64,000 nucleotides of DNA from Geobacillus proteiniphilus (GCF_001908025.1 NZ_MQMG01000011.1:1-64000), one strand, 5' to 3'. Counted from the first letter of the stretch, positions 1 to 9,708 are shown. Program-made: numbers and translations. The notes: a model not told the origin generated them from the sequence alone.

Positions 1-1479
1 GATGATGACACCAGCAGCGTGGATCGACGTATGGCGCGGCAGCCCTTCCAGTTTTTGCGCAACAGCCAGCCACTCTCTCCCTTGCGGAACCGCTGCCACC
101 GCGCGCCGAAAAGCGGCGGACTCGGCATGCCATTGGCTGAGCGTCACACTTTGTTTGTTCGGCAACAGCGCCGCGACCTGTTCCGCCTCCCGCCCAGGGA
201 CGCCAAGCGCTTTGGCCGTCTCGCGCAGCGCCGCTTTGGCGCCGAACGTGCCGAACGTGATGATTTGCGCGACGCGGTCACGCCCGTATTTATCCGCCAC
301 ATAGCGAATCACTTCTTCGCGCCGGTCATCAGGAAAATCCAAGTCAATATCCGGCACCGACGCCCGCTCCGGGTTTAAAAACCGTTCAAACAAAAGCCCA
401 TACTTGATCGGGTCAACATCGGTGATCGACAGAGCATAGGCGACAAGCGACCCGGCCGCCGAACCGCGGCCCGGGCCGGCCATGATGCCGCGCCGGCGGG
501 CGTAGGCGAGCACATCGGCGACGATCAAAAAATAGTCGCTGAAATGAAGCGACTGAATCACATCCAGCTCATGCGAAAGCCGACGCCAGTAGCGCTCATC
601 GGCCGACGGCACGCGTCGGGCGAGCCCTTGTTCCGATAAGCGGCGCAAATAACTGTCGGCCGTCTCTCCGTCCGGAACGGGGTACGCCGGCAGCCGCCAG
701 CCGCCAAATTTGATAGACAGCTCGCATTGATTGGCGATCGTTAAGCTGTTCTCCAGCGCCTCCGGCAAGTCCGCAAACCGGCGCGCCATCTCCTCTGGCC
801 CCGCCAAATAGCGGCCGTCATCGTCCTCAATGTCAGCGAGCAGCGCGCCGCGGCCGATGGCCTGCAAGCAACGCCACGCCACAGCATCGTCGCGCTCAAT
901 ATAACGGACATCGTTCGTCGCTACAAGCGGAACGTCCATCTCTTCCGCCAAACGACGAAGCTCTCCTTCATACGAGGTACGCGTTTGCTCGCCGCGCTGG
1001 ATGGCGACATACAGCCGTCCTGGAAACAACCGTTGGTAGCGGGCGAGCGCCTCTTTCGCCCGCTCCCATTCGCCGGCGGCAACAAGCGACTCGACGCGTC
1101 CCTCGCTTCCAGGAGTGATGGCGATGATGCCGCCGCTTAAGCGCACAAGAGCGGCTTCCTCCATATGCTTTGTTTCCCCCATTTGCATCATGGTGCTGAT
1201 TTCAAGCAAATGGCGATACCCCTCTTCATTGGCGGCCAACAGCACGAGCGGGAACGCTTCCTCCCCAGAAAGAGCGACATCAGCCGTCACGCCGATGATC
1301 GGGCGAATGCCGTTCTGCTTGCATTCTCGGTAAAACGGAATAGCGCCATACAACACATTCCGGTCAGTGAGCGCGAGCGCTTGATAGCCAAGCTGTTTCG
1401 CCCTCGCTGCAAGCGCCTCCACCGCCGCCGCACTTTGAAACAAACTGTATCCGCTCAACACATGCAAGTGGACGAACAT
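1..1479 (-). CDS. dnaE: DNA polymerase III alpha subunit DnaE (N-terminal part, cut by window start)
   Basis: This is the first 493 codons of the replicative polymerase DnaE; the rest lies beyond base 1. The start ATG at 1479 has GGAGGG about 8 nt upstream. The N-terminus carries the PHP domain with its metal-type motif HLHVLSGYS. Further on come the polymerase motifs PGRGSAAGSLVAY and DIDLDFPDDRREEV, which carries the catalytic Asp pair, and the visible part ends in TSIHAAGVII, typical of C-family polymerases. In Firmicutes DnaE works beside PolC, extending RNA primers on the lagging strand. It is divergent from ytrH, as in Bacillus subtilis. Confidence 0.96.
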   Translation of the reverse strand, partial: MFVHLHVLSGYSLFQSAAAVEALAARAKQLGYQALALTDRNVLYGAIPFYRECKQNGIRPIIGVTADVALSGEEAFPLVLLAANEEGYRHLLEISTMMQMGETKHMEEAALVRLSGGIIAITPGSEGRVESLVAAGEWERAKEALARYQRLFPGRLYVAIQRGEQTRTSYEGELRRLAEEMDVPLVATNDVRYIERDDAVAWRCLQAIGRGALLADIEDDDGRYLAGPEEMARRFADLPEALENSLTIANQCELSIKFGGWRLPAYPVPDGETADSYLRRLSEQGLARRVPSADERYWRRLSHELDVIQSLHFSDYFLIVADVLAYARRRGIMAGPGRGSAAGSLVAYALSITDVDPIKYGLLFERFLNPERASVPDIDLDFPDDRREEVIRYVADKYGRDRVAQIITFGTFGAKAALRETAKALGVPGREAEQVAALLPNKQSVTLSQWHAESAAFRRAVAAVPQGREWLAVAQKLEGLPRHTSIHAAGVII

Positions 1480-1597
1480 AATGACCATCCCTCCCTCATC
1501 CGTGCGCTTGACGGGCGAAAACTTTTCTTTCGGCTACATACTCCGTCCACCCTATTGATATACATAGATAAGAGAGAAAGAAAGGGCGGGGAAACGC

Positions 1598-1939
1598 ATG
1601 AACGAAAAAGCGGCCTTCTTGCCGGCGTTCATTCAAAGCTATTTTATCGCCGTCGGCGTGCTGCTTGGCGGCGCCATCATCGGCGCGCTCGGCGCGTTTT
1701 TGAGCGGCGGCCAGCCGTTGACGGCCATGTACCGATTTGCCGGCGATTTGCGCATTTGGGCGGTCGTCGCCGCCATCGGCGGGACGTTTGACACGTTTTA
1801 CGTCGTTGAGCGAGGGCTGTTTTTAGGGGAAACGAAAGACATCGTGCGGCAATTTTTGCTCATTTTGTCCGCCATGGGCGGAGCACAAACCGGAGTGGCG
1901 ATCATTACGTGGCTGACGCAGGAGCACATTTCGCCATGA
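1598..1939 (+). CDS. ytrH: Sporulation membrane protein YtrH
   Basis: A 113-aa integral membrane protein of the YtrH family. Three hydrophobic stretches are visible (about residues 10-37, 50-66 and 88-106), with Gly/Ala-rich helices typical of this family. The ribosome site GGGCGGGG lies a few bases before the ATG. In B. subtilis the ytrH-ytrI pair is expressed in the mother cell during sporulation and affects spore cortex and resistance; the molecular role is not known. The stop overlaps the ytrI start (ATGA), so the two are translationally coupled. Identification rests on sequence style and synteny beside dnaE. Confidence 0.9.
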   Translation: MNEKAAFLPAFIQSYFIAVGVLLGGAIIGALGAFLSGGQPLTAMYRFAGDLRIWAVVAAIGGTFDTFYVVERGLFLGETKDIVRQFLLILSAMGGAQTGVAIITWLTQEHISP

Positions 1940-2439
1940 GAATTCCTCCGTATTACCAACACCCGTCATGGCAGCGCTTTTTCGCCGGCGCGGCGATCGG
2001 AGCGCTCATCAGCTGGTTTGTCTTTTTGTATATTTTCGGCGTCTTGCAGGAAAAACAAGTGCGGCACGTCAATGAGCTCAACGAACAGATCGCCGATTTG
2101 CAAAACGAAATTCGCATTTGGCAGGAAGACTATATTCATTACAATAAGGAAATGAAAAAAAAGCTGACCGTGCAGGACGTTTCCGTCCATCTCGCCAACG
2201 CCGAGCAATATAAACTTGATTCATACACGACTTTTCGCATTGAAGACAGCGTCAAAGAAGATTTGTCCCATTTGATTACGAAAGATATCGAAACGGTGTA
2301 CAACAGCCGCGAACTGATTGAGCGAGCAATTGAAAACAAAACGTATACGATCCACGAGAAGCAATACCGGCTTGAACTTCACACACTCACGATCTTTACC
2401 TTGTTGGCCGTCGAAGTCAAACTGACGCCGCTTCCGTAG
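1936..2439 (+). CDS. ytrI: Sporulation protein YtrI
   Basis: A 167-aa membrane-anchored protein. I chose the ATG at 1936, overlapping the ytrH stop, because GGAG lies about 12 nt upstream and the product then begins MRIPPYYQHPSWQRFF as in YtrI. One transmembrane segment (about residues 16-37) is followed by a coiled-coil-like stretch and a soluble C-terminal domain. YtrI acts with YtrH during sporulation; its biochemical function is unknown. A hairpin terminator follows at about 2503-2537. Confidence 0.9.
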   Translation: MRIPPYYQHPSWQRFFAGAAIGALISWFVFLYIFGVLQEKQVRHVNELNEQIADLQNEIRIWQEDYIHYNKEMKKKLTVQDVSVHLANAEQYKLDSYTTFRIEDSVKEDLSHLITKDIETVYNSRELIERAIENKTYTIHEKQYRLELHTLTIFTLLAVEVKLTPLP

Positions 2440-2502
2440 AGAGCGCCTTGCCGCCCCATTCCGCCGTAGCGATGCCAAACAAGCGCGTCTTGCGGGAAAA
2501 GA

Positions 2503-2537
2503 GGGTGTCCCGAAAGCCTTCGGGACACCTTTTCTTA
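2503..2537 (+). terminator. Rho-independent terminator after ytrI (GGTGTCCC family)
   Basis: An 11-bp perfect stem, GGTGTCCCGAA against TTCGGGACACC, with a 4-nt loop, followed by TTTTCTT. It ends the ytrH-ytrI unit and stands between convergent ytrI and nrnA. The same stem sequence recurs at 37711, 43609 and 59339. Confidence 0.85.
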
Positions 2538-2588
2538 TCAACATGGCGCTTCACTTAAACAACAACTTTTTAAAACCACCCGTTTCCG

Positions 2589-3536
2589 TCATCGCTCAGC
2601 CCGACAGACCGCTTTCACGTCTTCAATCACGCGATCGGCTTCTTCCCAAGAGGCAATGGACGCGCCGGCTGCGAGCGGATGGCCGCCGCCGCCGTAGCGT
2701 TTGGCGACCACATTGATAACCGGCCCTTTGGAACGGAAGCGGACGCGGATTTCCCGTTCTTCCTCAATGAAAAACACCCAGGCGACAATGCCGTCAATAT
2801 TGCCGAGCAAACCGACGAGTTGCGACGCCTCAAGCGGGGTGACGCCGTATTCCTCAAGCAGCGCCCGCGGCATTTTCACAGCCGCCACCCCTTCCTCGAT
2901 CGTAAAGTTCGACAGCACATAACCGCTTAAGCGGGCGAGCGGTAGGCTTGTCCGGTACAACCCATCGTACAATTCCGTCAACGAAAAGCCGTACGAAATG
3001 AGCTCCCCAGCGTAGCGGAACGTTTTTTCACTTGTGCGCGGAAACAAAAAGCGTCCCGTATCGCCGACAATGCCCGCGTAAATGAGACGCGCCGCCTCAG
3101 CGGTCATCGTCAATCCTTCCTCTTTTCCCGCCAAATAAAACTCATAAATCATTTCGCTTGTCGAACTGGCGGCGGTATCGACCCACATAATGTCGCCATA
3201 CGGCGTGTCGTTCGGGTGATGGTCAATTTTCACCAGCTTTCGCCCGAGCCGGTAGCGGCTGTCGCAAATCCGCTCCTCATTGGCTGTATCGCAGACGATC
3301 ACGAGCGCTTGCTCGTACACGGAATCATCAATGACATCCATGTTCCGCAAAAACGACAGCGACGGATCGTCCGTTCCGACCGCGTACACCCTTTTTTTCG
3401 GAAACGACGCCGCTAGCATGGCCGCCAACCCGCCTTGCGACCCGTACGCGTCCGGGTCCGGGCGCACGTGCCGGTGGATGATGATCGTGTCAAATTCACG
3501 AATCGCATCAAGAATTTGTTGATGAACCGGTTTCAT
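2589..3536 (-). CDS. nrnA: DHH/DHHA1 phosphoesterase NrnA (nanoRNase / pAp phosphatase)
   Basis: A 315-aa cytoplasmic DHH-family phosphoesterase, orthologous to B. subtilis YtqI/NrnA. It degrades 2-5 nt RNA to mononucleotides and dephosphorylates 3'-phosphoadenosine 5'-phosphate. Visible motifs are HRHVRPDPDAYGSQ near the N-terminus, the signature DHHPND about residue 100, and the C-terminal DHHA1 motif GGGGHPLAAGAS. I chose the ATG at 3536, which has GGGGAAG 7 nt upstream, rather than longer open-frame starts that overlap the divergent ytpI promoter region. Length and order (ytrI, nrnA, ytpI) match Bacillus. Confidence 0.94.
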   Translation of the reverse strand: MKPVHQQILDAIREFDTIIIHRHVRPDPDAYGSQGGLAAMLAASFPKKRVYAVGTDDPSLSFLRNMDVIDDSVYEQALVIVCDTANEERICDSRYRLGRKLVKIDHHPNDTPYGDIMWVDTAASSTSEMIYEFYLAGKEEGLTMTAEAARLIYAGIVGDTGRFLFPRTSEKTFRYAGELISYGFSLTELYDGLYRTSLPLARLSGYVLSNFTIEEGVAAVKMPRALLEEYGVTPLEASQLVGLLGNIDGIVAWVFFIEEEREIRVRFRSKGPVINVVAKRYGGGGHPLAAGASIASWEEADRVIEDVKAVCRAER

Positions 3537-3637
3537 TCGTTCTTCCCCTTTTTTGTCACCTGTCATATTCAACCGCTGGCATTTTTCCCTGCTTCTATGT
3601 ACAATGAAAAAAGAAATGAACAACGGAGGGACCAACC

Positions 3638-3946
3638 ATGCCAGCCCTGGTTATTTTCATTATATTTTCCTTTTCGTTTTACGTCTATTATAAAATCCGC
3701 TACGTCCGCTCCCAGCGTCCGATGGAACGCCGCTTTCTCTCGGCGAAATCGAGCATGGCGCTTGGACTGTTCGTTGCCTTGTTCGGGATCAACCAATTGT
3801 TTTTGTATCAGACAACCGTGACGTACATCATCTCCGCTATTTTTATCATCTTAGGCTTTGGCAGCGTTTGGGCCGGCTACCGCGCCTACCGCTACTATCT
3901 GCCGCAGGCGGTCGAAGAGGCAAAGGAAGCGGCAAAACAAGGGTAA
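3638..3946 (+). CDS. ytpI: YtpI family membrane protein
   Basis: A 102-aa protein with three hydrophobic segments (about residues 2-18, 39-56 and 61-80) and a short charged C-terminus rich in Ala, Glu and Lys. CGGAGGG lies 8 nt before the ATG. It matches the YtpI family by length, membrane layout and position between nrnA and ytoI. Its function is unknown; the predicted location is the cytoplasmic membrane. Confidence 0.88.
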   Translation: MPALVIFIIFSFSFYVYYKIRYVRSQRPMERRFLSAKSSMALGLFVALFGINQLFLYQTTVTYIISAIFIILGFGSVWAGYRAYRYYLPQAVEEAKEAAKQG

Positions 3947-3981
3947 TGCCGTTTGGCGTATGCGCCGGCCAACGATAAAGG

Positions 3982-4019
3982 AAAAGGATGTTCCAATAAG
4001 GAAGTGGACATCCTTTTTT
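3982..4019. terminator. Bidirectional terminator between ytpI and ytoI
   Basis: A hairpin with AAAAGGATG against CATCCTTTT, an inner TCCA/TGGA pair and one bulged T. U-rich tails are present in both directions. It can end both ytpI (+) and ytoI (-). Confidence 0.8.
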
Positions 4020-4030
4020 GCCTTTACCGT

Positions 4031-5338
4031 TTATCGGTCGATCAGCTGGCACATCATCATCGCTTTGCCGACAAGATCGCCTTCGTTATACACTTCGACA
4101 TCCACTTTCCCGAACTTGCGCCCGAGCTCTAAAAGCTTTGCCCGCACGTCGACCGTGCTGTCGATTTGCACCGGCTTGATGAAGTAAATCGTGATATTTT
4201 CCATCACCAAATCGCCGCGTTTGTACGCGCGAAGCATCCGCGCCGCCGCTTCGGTGACGATCGTCGTAAACACGCCGTACGAGAGCGTCCCTAAATAGTT
4301 CGTCATTTGCGGGGTGATCGTGCAGCGAAACAACGTCTCTTTGTCGCCTGACTCACGAAACTGGGCGGTGATGAGATCATCGATCGTCTCCCCGACTTGC
4401 GGCTGGCGCTGCGCCATTTGCAGCGCTTTTAACACGTCTTGGCGGCTGATGATCCCTTGCAGCCGGTGATGGTCATCCACAACGGGAAGGAGTTCAATTC
4501 CTTCCCACACCATAATGTGGGAGGCAAAGGCGACTGACGTTTTTCCGTTCACCGTAATCGGCTGCTTCGTCATCACCTTTTCAATCGGCAGCTGCCGGTC
4601 CATATCGAGCACGTCTTTTGCCGTTACGACCCCTTGCACTTTCAGCTCATCATCGACGACCGGGAATCGGCTGTGGCGTGTTTCTTTGTTCAATGCATAC
4701 CACCGCTCGACGGGATCATCGACGCGCAAGTACGCAGTTTTTTCAAGCGGAATGATAATATCCTCAACCAATACGATCTCTTTTTTAATCAGCTGGTCAT
4801 AAATCGCCCGGTTGATCATGGTCGCGACCGTAAACGTGTCATAGCTCGTCGAAATGATCGGCAGCTGCCGCTCATCGGCGAGCTTTTTCACGTGGTCGGC
4901 CGTATCAAACCCGCCGGTGATGAGCACCGCCGCCCCCGCCTGAAGCGCCAGCTCGTGCGCCTTCGTCCGGTTGCCGACGATAAGCAAATCCCCTGCGCCC
5001 GTATAGCGCATCATCGCCTCCAGCTGCATCGCACCGATGACAAAGCGGTTGAGCGTCTTATGCAGCCCTTCACGTCCGCCAAGCACTTGGCCGTCCACAA
5101 TGTTGACAACCTCGGCGTACGTGAGCTTCTCAATGTTTTCCTTCCGTTTCTTCTCAATCCGGATCGTGCCGACGCGCTCAATCGTGCTCACATACCCTTT
5201 GTTCTCAGCGTCTTTAATCGCTCGGTACGCCGTTCCTTCGCTTACGCCCATTTCCTTGGCAATTTGCCGAACGGAAATTTTCTCGCCGATCGGCAGCCGG
5301 TGGATGTATTCCAAAATTTGTTCATGTTTTGTCGCCAA
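4031..5338 (-). CDS. ytoI: YtoI: HTH, DRTGG, CBS pair and hotdog-domain protein
   Basis: A 435-aa multidomain cytoplasmic protein. Residues 1-65 form a winged-helix DNA-binding module (VRQIAKEMGVSEGTAYRAIKD). A DRTGG domain follows (about 70-185), then two CBS motifs (about 195-310, with RFPVVDDELKVQGVVTAKD and LLPVVDDHHRLQGIISRQD), and a C-terminal hotdog (thioesterase-like) fold from about 330. CBS pairs bind adenine nucleotides, so this is probably a nucleotide- or acyl-CoA-responsive regulator. The exact role is unknown in Bacillus as well. It starts at ATG 5338. Confidence 0.88.
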   Translation of the reverse strand: MATKHEQILEYIHRLPIGEKISVRQIAKEMGVSEGTAYRAIKDAENKGYVSTIERVGTIRIEKKRKENIEKLTYAEVVNIVDGQVLGGREGLHKTLNRFVIGAMQLEAMMRYTGAGDLLIVGNRTKAHELALQAGAAVLITGGFDTADHVKKLADERQLPIISTSYDTFTVATMINRAIYDQLIKKEIVLVEDIIIPLEKTAYLRVDDPVERWYALNKETRHSRFPVVDDELKVQGVVTAKDVLDMDRQLPIEKVMTKQPITVNGKTSVAFASHIMVWEGIELLPVVDDHHRLQGIISRQDVLKALQMAQRQPQVGETIDDLITAQFRESGDKETLFRCTITPQMTNYLGTLSYGVFTTIVTEAAARMLRAYKRGDLVMENITIYFIKPVQIDSTVDVRAKLLELGRKFGKVDVEVYNEGDLVGKAMMMCQLIDR

Positions 5339-5420
5339 CGGTTCTTCACCCTTTACGCGTTGTTACTTTATATTATAACGGCGGAGCCGGCGGGGGTTCA
5401 ACGGTCGCGTCGGCCATCAT

Positions 5421-5449
5421 AAAACGCCCTTCCCGCTTTGGGAAGGGCG
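5421..5449 (-). terminator. Terminator of ytkL
   Basis: A perfect 10-bp stem CGCCCTTCCC/GGGAAGGGCG with a 5-nt loop, just after the ytkL stop, followed on the minus strand by TTTTA. Confidence 0.85.
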
Positions 5450-5455
5450 CCTCTG

Positions 5456-6136
5456 TTACAGCTCAATGCTTTCCCCCGGTTTCAACGCACGGCCGACGCC
5501 CGGCGGGAGAAGCGAAACGAACCGCTCGGGGTCTTGGGTGATCGGCGGGAACGTGTTGTAATGGATCGGCACGACGAGTTTCGCCCCGAGCCACTCAGCG
5601 GCGACCGCCGCGTCTTCCGGCCCCATCGTGAAGCTGTCCCCAATCGGCAAAAAGGCGACATCGATTTTATGGCGCTCGCCGATCAGCTTCATGTCGGAAA
5701 ACAGCCCGGTGTCGCCGGCATGATAGATCGTTTTGCCTTCGGCCATGAACAAAATGCCGGTCGGCATGCCTAAATAAATGATTTGCTTGTCGCCCGTCAC
5801 AAACCCGGAGCTGTGAAACGCCTGCGTGAACTTGACGGTGCCAAAGTCAAATTCGCGCGCCCCGCCGATGTTCATGCCAAACGTCTCGACGCCTTGCCAG
5901 CTTAAATACGTCGCCAGCTCAAACGTCGCCACAACGAGGGCGTTGTTCCGCTTGGCGATCTCAACCGTATCGCCGACATGATCCCCGTGCCCGTGCGTCA
6001 ACAAGATGACATCTGCCTTCACATCCGCTGCGTTCAAATCGGTCGTCGTATTGCCGGTGATGAACGGATCGATCAAAATCGTTTTTCCGTTCGTTTCAAT
6101 GCGGACGACCGAATGGCCATGGTAGCTGATTTTCAT
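5456..6136 (-). CDS. ytkL: UPF0173 metal-dependent hydrolase YtkL
   Basis: A 226-aa metallo-beta-lactamase-fold hydrolase. It has the metal motif THGHGDH near residue 50, an HSSGF segment, and the downstream ligands [10 protein letters not shown] and IPIHYNT seen in the UPF0173 family. I chose the start at 6136 ([12 protein letters not shown]) because GGGGAG lies about 7 nt upstream; longer frames run into the next promoter region. The substrate is unknown; it is presumably a cytoplasmic phosphodiesterase- or lactonase-like enzyme. The order ytoI-ytkL matches B. subtilis. Confidence 0.92.
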   Translation of the reverse strand: MKISYHGHSVVRIETNGKTILIDPFITGNTTTDLNAADVKADVILLTHGHGDHVGDTVEIAKRNNALVVATFELATYLSWQGVETFGMNIGGAREFDFGTVKFTQAFHSSGFVTGDKQIIYLGMPTGILFMAEGKTIYHAGDTGLFSDMKLIGERHKIDVAFLPIGDSFTMGPEDAAVAAEWLGAKLVVPIHYNTFPPITQDPERFVSLLPPGVGRALKPGESIEL

Positions 6137-6275
6137 CGTCACATCTCCCCTTTCTACTACACATGATTCGCCGCCGCCCATCCATTTCCTTCTTTTCCCG
6201 CCTGTCCATTTACAAGCGGCCCGTTTCTTGGTACGCTCAAAATGGACGATCACGAAAAAAGGAAGGAAGGGAACG

Positions 6276-7370
6276 ATGAACAAACGGCTGCAAGCATTTT
6301 CCTCTTGGCTTCAACAACAACATAGTTCATTCGCCTTCATCACGTCAAGCGCCAACGTTTTTTATTTGAGCGGATTTTGGTGCGACCCGCACGAACGGCT
6401 GCTGGCACTTTTGGTCTTCCCTGACGGCGAACCGGCGCTCGTCTGTCCGCAAATGGAAATCCCGCGCGCCCGCCGGAGCGGCTTTGGGTATACGGTGATC
6501 GGCTACGACGACAGCACCGACCCATGGGAAGAGATCCGGCGCCATCTCGAAGCGCGCGGCATCAAGGCCGTCTCGATTGCCGTCGAGAAACACGATTTGT
6601 CGTTCGCCCGTTTCGAGCGTCTCTCGGCATTGTTTCCAAACGCCAAGTGGCACGACGCCGAAGAAAAGCTGCGCCAGCTTCGCCTGATCAAGGATGAGCA
6701 GGAAATGAAGGTGTTGCGCCAGGCGGCGGAACTTGCCGACAAAGCGGTCGAAATCGGCGTCTCCGCCATCCGCCCGGGCGTGACGGAGCTCGAACTTGTC
6801 GCCATTATTGAATATGAGCTGAAAAAACTCGGCGTCGAAGGGATGTCGTTCCCCACGACCGTGCTCACGGGCGCAAAATCAGCCGATCCGCACGGCGTGC
6901 CGGGAACAGCGGCGGTCGCACCAGGCGATTTCGTGCTGTTCGATTTAGGCGTCATCGTCGATGGGTATTGCTCCGACATTACCCGCACCGTCGTCTGCCA
7001 GACGGCAAGCGACGAACAGCGGCGCATTTACGAGACCGTCCGGCGCGCCCAGCAGGCGGCAATCGATGCCTGCCGCCCGCAAACCGCGATGGGCGAGATC
7101 GACCGCGCCGCCCGAAACGTCATCGACCAAGCCGGCTACGGAGAATATTTCACCCACCGCGTTGGGCACGGCTTAGGGATCGAGATTCATGAATACCCAT
7201 CGCTTCATCACGCCAACAACGAACCGCTCGTCCCCGGCATGGTGTTCACGATCGAACCGGGCATTTACGTCCCATCCATCGGCGGCGTGCGCATTGAAGA
7301 CGACGTCGCGATCACGGATCATGGGGTTGACGTGTTGACGTCGTTTTCGAAGGAGTTGATCATTGTTTAA
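6276..7370 (+). CDS. M24 family Xaa-Pro peptidase (aminopeptidase P / prolidase type)
   Basis: A 364-aa cytoplasmic pita-bread peptidase that would cleave X-Pro bonds in peptides. The N-terminal creatinase-like domain covers about residues 5-130. The catalytic domain shows the dinuclear metal ligands: two Asp in [17 protein letters not shown], His in [13 protein letters not shown], Glu in [10 protein letters not shown] and Glu in [11 protein letters not shown]. The ATG at 6276 has GGAAGGAAGGG upstream. It resembles B. subtilis YkvY and YqhT; I cannot tell aminopeptidase P from prolidase specificity from sequence alone. Confidence 0.9.
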   Translation: MNKRLQAFSSWLQQQHSSFAFITSSANVFYLSGFWCDPHERLLALLVFPDGEPALVCPQMEIPRARRSGFGYTVIGYDDSTDPWEEIRRHLEARGIKAVSIAVEKHDLSFARFERLSALFPNAKWHDAEEKLRQLRLIKDEQEMKVLRQAAELADKAVEIGVSAIRPGVTELELVAIIEYELKKLGVEGMSFPTTVLTGAKSADPHGVPGTAAVAPGDFVLFDLGVIVDGYCSDITRTVVCQTASDEQRRIYETVRRAQQAAIDACRPQTAMGEIDRAARNVIDQAGYGEYFTHRVGHGLGIEIHEYPSLHHANNEPLVPGMVFTIEPGIYVPSIGGVRIEDDVAITDHGVDVLTSFSKELIIV

Positions 7371-7410
7371 CGAGAGAGGTCATTGGCAAAAGCTACCGCG
7401 AATGAGCGCA

Positions 7411-7459
7411 TCAAAAAAGCTGGCCATCGGTTTGCCGCAAAGCCCGGATGGACAGCTTT
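7411..7459. terminator. Terminator between the M24 peptidase and ald
   Basis: AAAGCTGGCCATC against GATGGACAGCTTT, 13 bp with one mismatch. On the minus strand it is followed by TTTTTT, so it best serves ald; on the plus strand TTGTTTTC follows. Confidence 0.75.
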
Positions 7460-7499
7460 GTTTTCTCATTGACATCAAGGCGCCTTAATCTTCATTGTT

Positions 7500-8618
7500 T
7501 CATCCCTGTAGCAACGAATGAACATCCGTATACGGCATGTTGTGCGCCGCCGCCACCGCTTCGTACACGATGTGCCCGTCAAGCGTGTTGATGCCTTTTA
7601 ACAGCGCCGGGGTGTCGAGGCATGCGGCGCGGTAGCCTTTGTTGGCGATTTGCAAGGCGTATGGGATCGTGACGTTCGTCAAAGCAAACGTCGACGTGCG
7701 CGGCACCGCGCCCGGCATATTGGCGACCGCGTAATGAACGACGCCGTGTTTGACATAAATGGGATCGTCGTGCGTCGTGACGCGGTCGGTCGTTTCGAAA
7801 ATGCCGCCTTGGTCAATGGCGACGTCGACCAACACCGAGCCTGGCATCATCGAGCGCACCATCTCTTCCGTCACAAGCTTCGGCGCTTTCGCCCCCGGGA
7901 TCAAGACGGCGCCGACGACCAAATCCGATTCGCGCACGCATTCGGCGATATGATACGAGTTGGACATCAACGTCGTCACTTGGTCGCCGAACAAATCATC
8001 GAGCTCGCGCAGCCGCTCGGCGTTAATGTCTAAAATCGTCACGTCCGCCCCGAGGCCGACCGCGATTTTCGCCGCGTTCGTCCCCGCTGTGCCGCCGCCG
8101 ATGATCGTCACTTTGCCGCGCCGCACCCCGGGCACGCCGCCAAGCAAAATGCCTTTCCCGCCGTGCGGCTTCTCGAGAAACTGGGCGCCGACTTGCACCG
8201 ACATGCGGCCCGCGACTTCGCTCATCGGCGTCAAGAGCGGCAGCGAGCCGTTCGAAAGTTGCACCGTCTCGTAAGCGATGCCGACCACTTTTTGCTCGAC
8301 GAGCGCTTTCGTGAGCGCCTCAGCCGCCGCCAAATGCAAATACGTAAACAAAATCAATCCTGGGCGAAAATAGCGGAACTCCTCAGGCAGCGGTTCTTTC
8401 ACTTTCAACACCATCTCCGCCGCCCAAGCGTCTTCCGCGTTCGGCACGATCACTGCCCCGGCTTTTTCATATTCAGCGTCAGAAAACCCCGACCCGGCGC
8501 CGGCTTCCGTCTCCACATACACGTCATGCCCCGCTTTGACGAGCGTCATCACGCCAGCCGGGGTGATGGCGACACGGTTTTCATTGTTTTTGATTTCTTT
8601 TGGAACACCAATTTTCAT
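7500..8618 (-). CDS. ald: Alanine dehydrogenase
   Basis: A 372-aa NAD-dependent L-alanine dehydrogenase, interconverting alanine with pyruvate and ammonia. Clear motifs are the N-terminal [20 protein letters not shown], the catalytic Lys in VLKVKEP (about residue 74), the conserved His in LFTYLHLA (about residue 95) and the Rossmann motif [11 protein letters not shown] (about residue 175). AAGGAGG lies about 9 nt before the ATG. In sporulating bacilli it supplies carbon and energy from alanine, and the enzyme also acts during spore germination on alanine. Confidence 0.97.
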   Translation of the reverse strand: MKIGVPKEIKNNENRVAITPAGVMTLVKAGHDVYVETEAGAGSGFSDAEYEKAGAVIVPNAEDAWAAEMVLKVKEPLPEEFRYFRPGLILFTYLHLAAAEALTKALVEQKVVGIAYETVQLSNGSLPLLTPMSEVAGRMSVQVGAQFLEKPHGGKGILLGGVPGVRRGKVTIIGGGTAGTNAAKIAVGLGADVTILDINAERLRELDDLFGDQVTTLMSNSYHIAECVRESDLVVGAVLIPGAKAPKLVTEEMVRSMMPGSVLVDVAIDQGGIFETTDRVTTHDDPIYVKHGVVHYAVANMPGAVPRTSTFALTNVTIPYALQIANKGYRAACLDTPALLKGINTLDGHIVYEAVAAAHNMPYTDVHSLLQG

Positions 8619-8704
8619 GGCCGCTTTTCCTCCTTTTTCCTTTCCGTTCTTCCCTTATTGTTCCCTGTTCAACCGGAAAGCAATCAGAAAAGCGGCTGAA
8701 GATT

Positions 8705-9469
8705 CTACTGGAAAAAATGGCGGTAGATGACGTTCTCTCCGCCGGTGACGTCAATGACGGCGCCCGTGATGAAATCCGAGTCGTCCTCACATAAAAACGC
8801 AATCACGCGGGCGATATCTTCGCCAGTTCCCGGGCGCCCGACCGGCGTTTCCGCATCCCGCCTGGCGCGGGCGTCGGCGATCCCCGCCTCTTTCATGGCG
8901 CCGACAATGTTGCCTGGGCACACCATATTGGCGGTAATGCCATATTCCGCCTCTTCAAGGGCGATCGTTTTCGTCAGCGACACAAGCCCGACTTTCGCCG
9001 CGCCGAACGCTGAGCGGTGCACCCAGCCTGGGGCATCCGCCGCTCCTTGAAACCCGTACGTAATGATGCGGCCAAACCGCTGCTTTCGCATAATCGGGAT
9101 CGTCCGCCTCACTAAATGGAACACCGAGCTCAAATTGCCTTCAATCATTTCGTACCATTCGTCTTCCGTATAATCGGCAAGCTTTTTCCGCTCGAAAATG
9201 TACGGCCCCGCGTTGTTGATGAGGCAGTCAATGCGGCCGAACCGCTCCATGGCGGCGTCAACAAGCGCCGCCAAATCGTCTTTGTTCGTCACATCGCCGC
9301 GCACAAACTGGAGGCGGTCAGCGGCGCCGCGGTACTTCTCCGCAAGCGAGCGCACCGCCTGTTCATCGCTCCGGTAGTTCACCGTCACCGAATAGCCTTT
9401 TTCAAGCAGCAGCTCCGTCACTTTTCTCCCCAACCCTTTCGCTCCAGCCGTAATCAAAGCGTGCCGCAC
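8705..9469 (-). CDS. ytkK: Short-chain dehydrogenase YtkK
   Basis: A 254-aa classical SDR-type oxidoreductase of the Rossmann fold. The NAD(P) motif (AGAKGLGRK) is a variant of TGxxxGxG, and NNAG lies near residue 90. The catalytic region is unusual: the usual YxxxK box reads HRSAFGAAK, with Phe at the Tyr position, so activity may be altered. The start at 9469 has GGAGGGGAAAC upstream. The substrate is not known; position next to ytzD and argH supports the YtkK assignment. Confidence 0.8.
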   Translation of the reverse strand: MRHALITAGAKGLGRKVTELLLEKGYSVTVNYRSDEQAVRSLAEKYRGAADRLQFVRGDVTNKDDLAALVDAAMERFGRIDCLINNAGPYIFERKKLADYTEDEWYEMIEGNLSSVFHLVRRTIPIMRKQRFGRIITYGFQGAADAPGWVHRSAFGAAKVGLVSLTKTIALEEAEYGITANMVCPGNIVGAMKEAGIADARARRDAETPVGRPGTGEDIARVIAFLCEDDSDFITGAVIDVTGGENVIYRHFFQ

Positions 9470-9567
9470 CGTTTCCCCTCCTTCTCGTCATTCGCTGTCT
9501 TCATTTTTACTTTACTACAAACAGGAGCGAATACAAAAAAAAGAACCATAGCTCGTTGGCGCTATGG

Positions 9568-9708
9568 CTATTCGCCGACTTCCCGGCGCGGGTCGTAATA
9601 TGATTCATCCTCGTCAACAATGCCGCTCTCATACGACTCGGTAATTTGCTCGGTGATCGTCCGCACTTCCTCCTCGTCGTACTGCCAGTCGTTATACCGC
9701 TTTTCCAT
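9568..9708 (-). CDS. ytzD: Small acidic protein, YtzD-like
   Basis: A 46-aa open frame read directly from the sequence: it starts at ATG 9708 with GGGAGGAAAAGC upstream and stops at TAG 9568-9570. The product is very acidic, with runs such as YDEEEVRTITEQ and VDEDESYYDP. The size, the strong ribosome site and the location between ytkK and argH fit the B. subtilis ytzD locus as I recall it. The function is unknown. It is probably cotranscribed with ytkK, 98 nt downstream. Confidence 0.7.
   Translation of the reverse strand: MEKRYNDWQYDEEEVRTITEQITESYESGIVDEDESYYDPRREVGE

Noticed and set aside
1540-1575. SigE promoter for ytrH
   Set aside because: A CATAGATA-like -10 is present, but no convincing -35 at the right distance; expected from biology, not shown by sequence.
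4634-5422. Plus-strand frame of 262 codons opposite ytoI
   Set aside because: Antisense shadow of ytoI with no recognisable domain.
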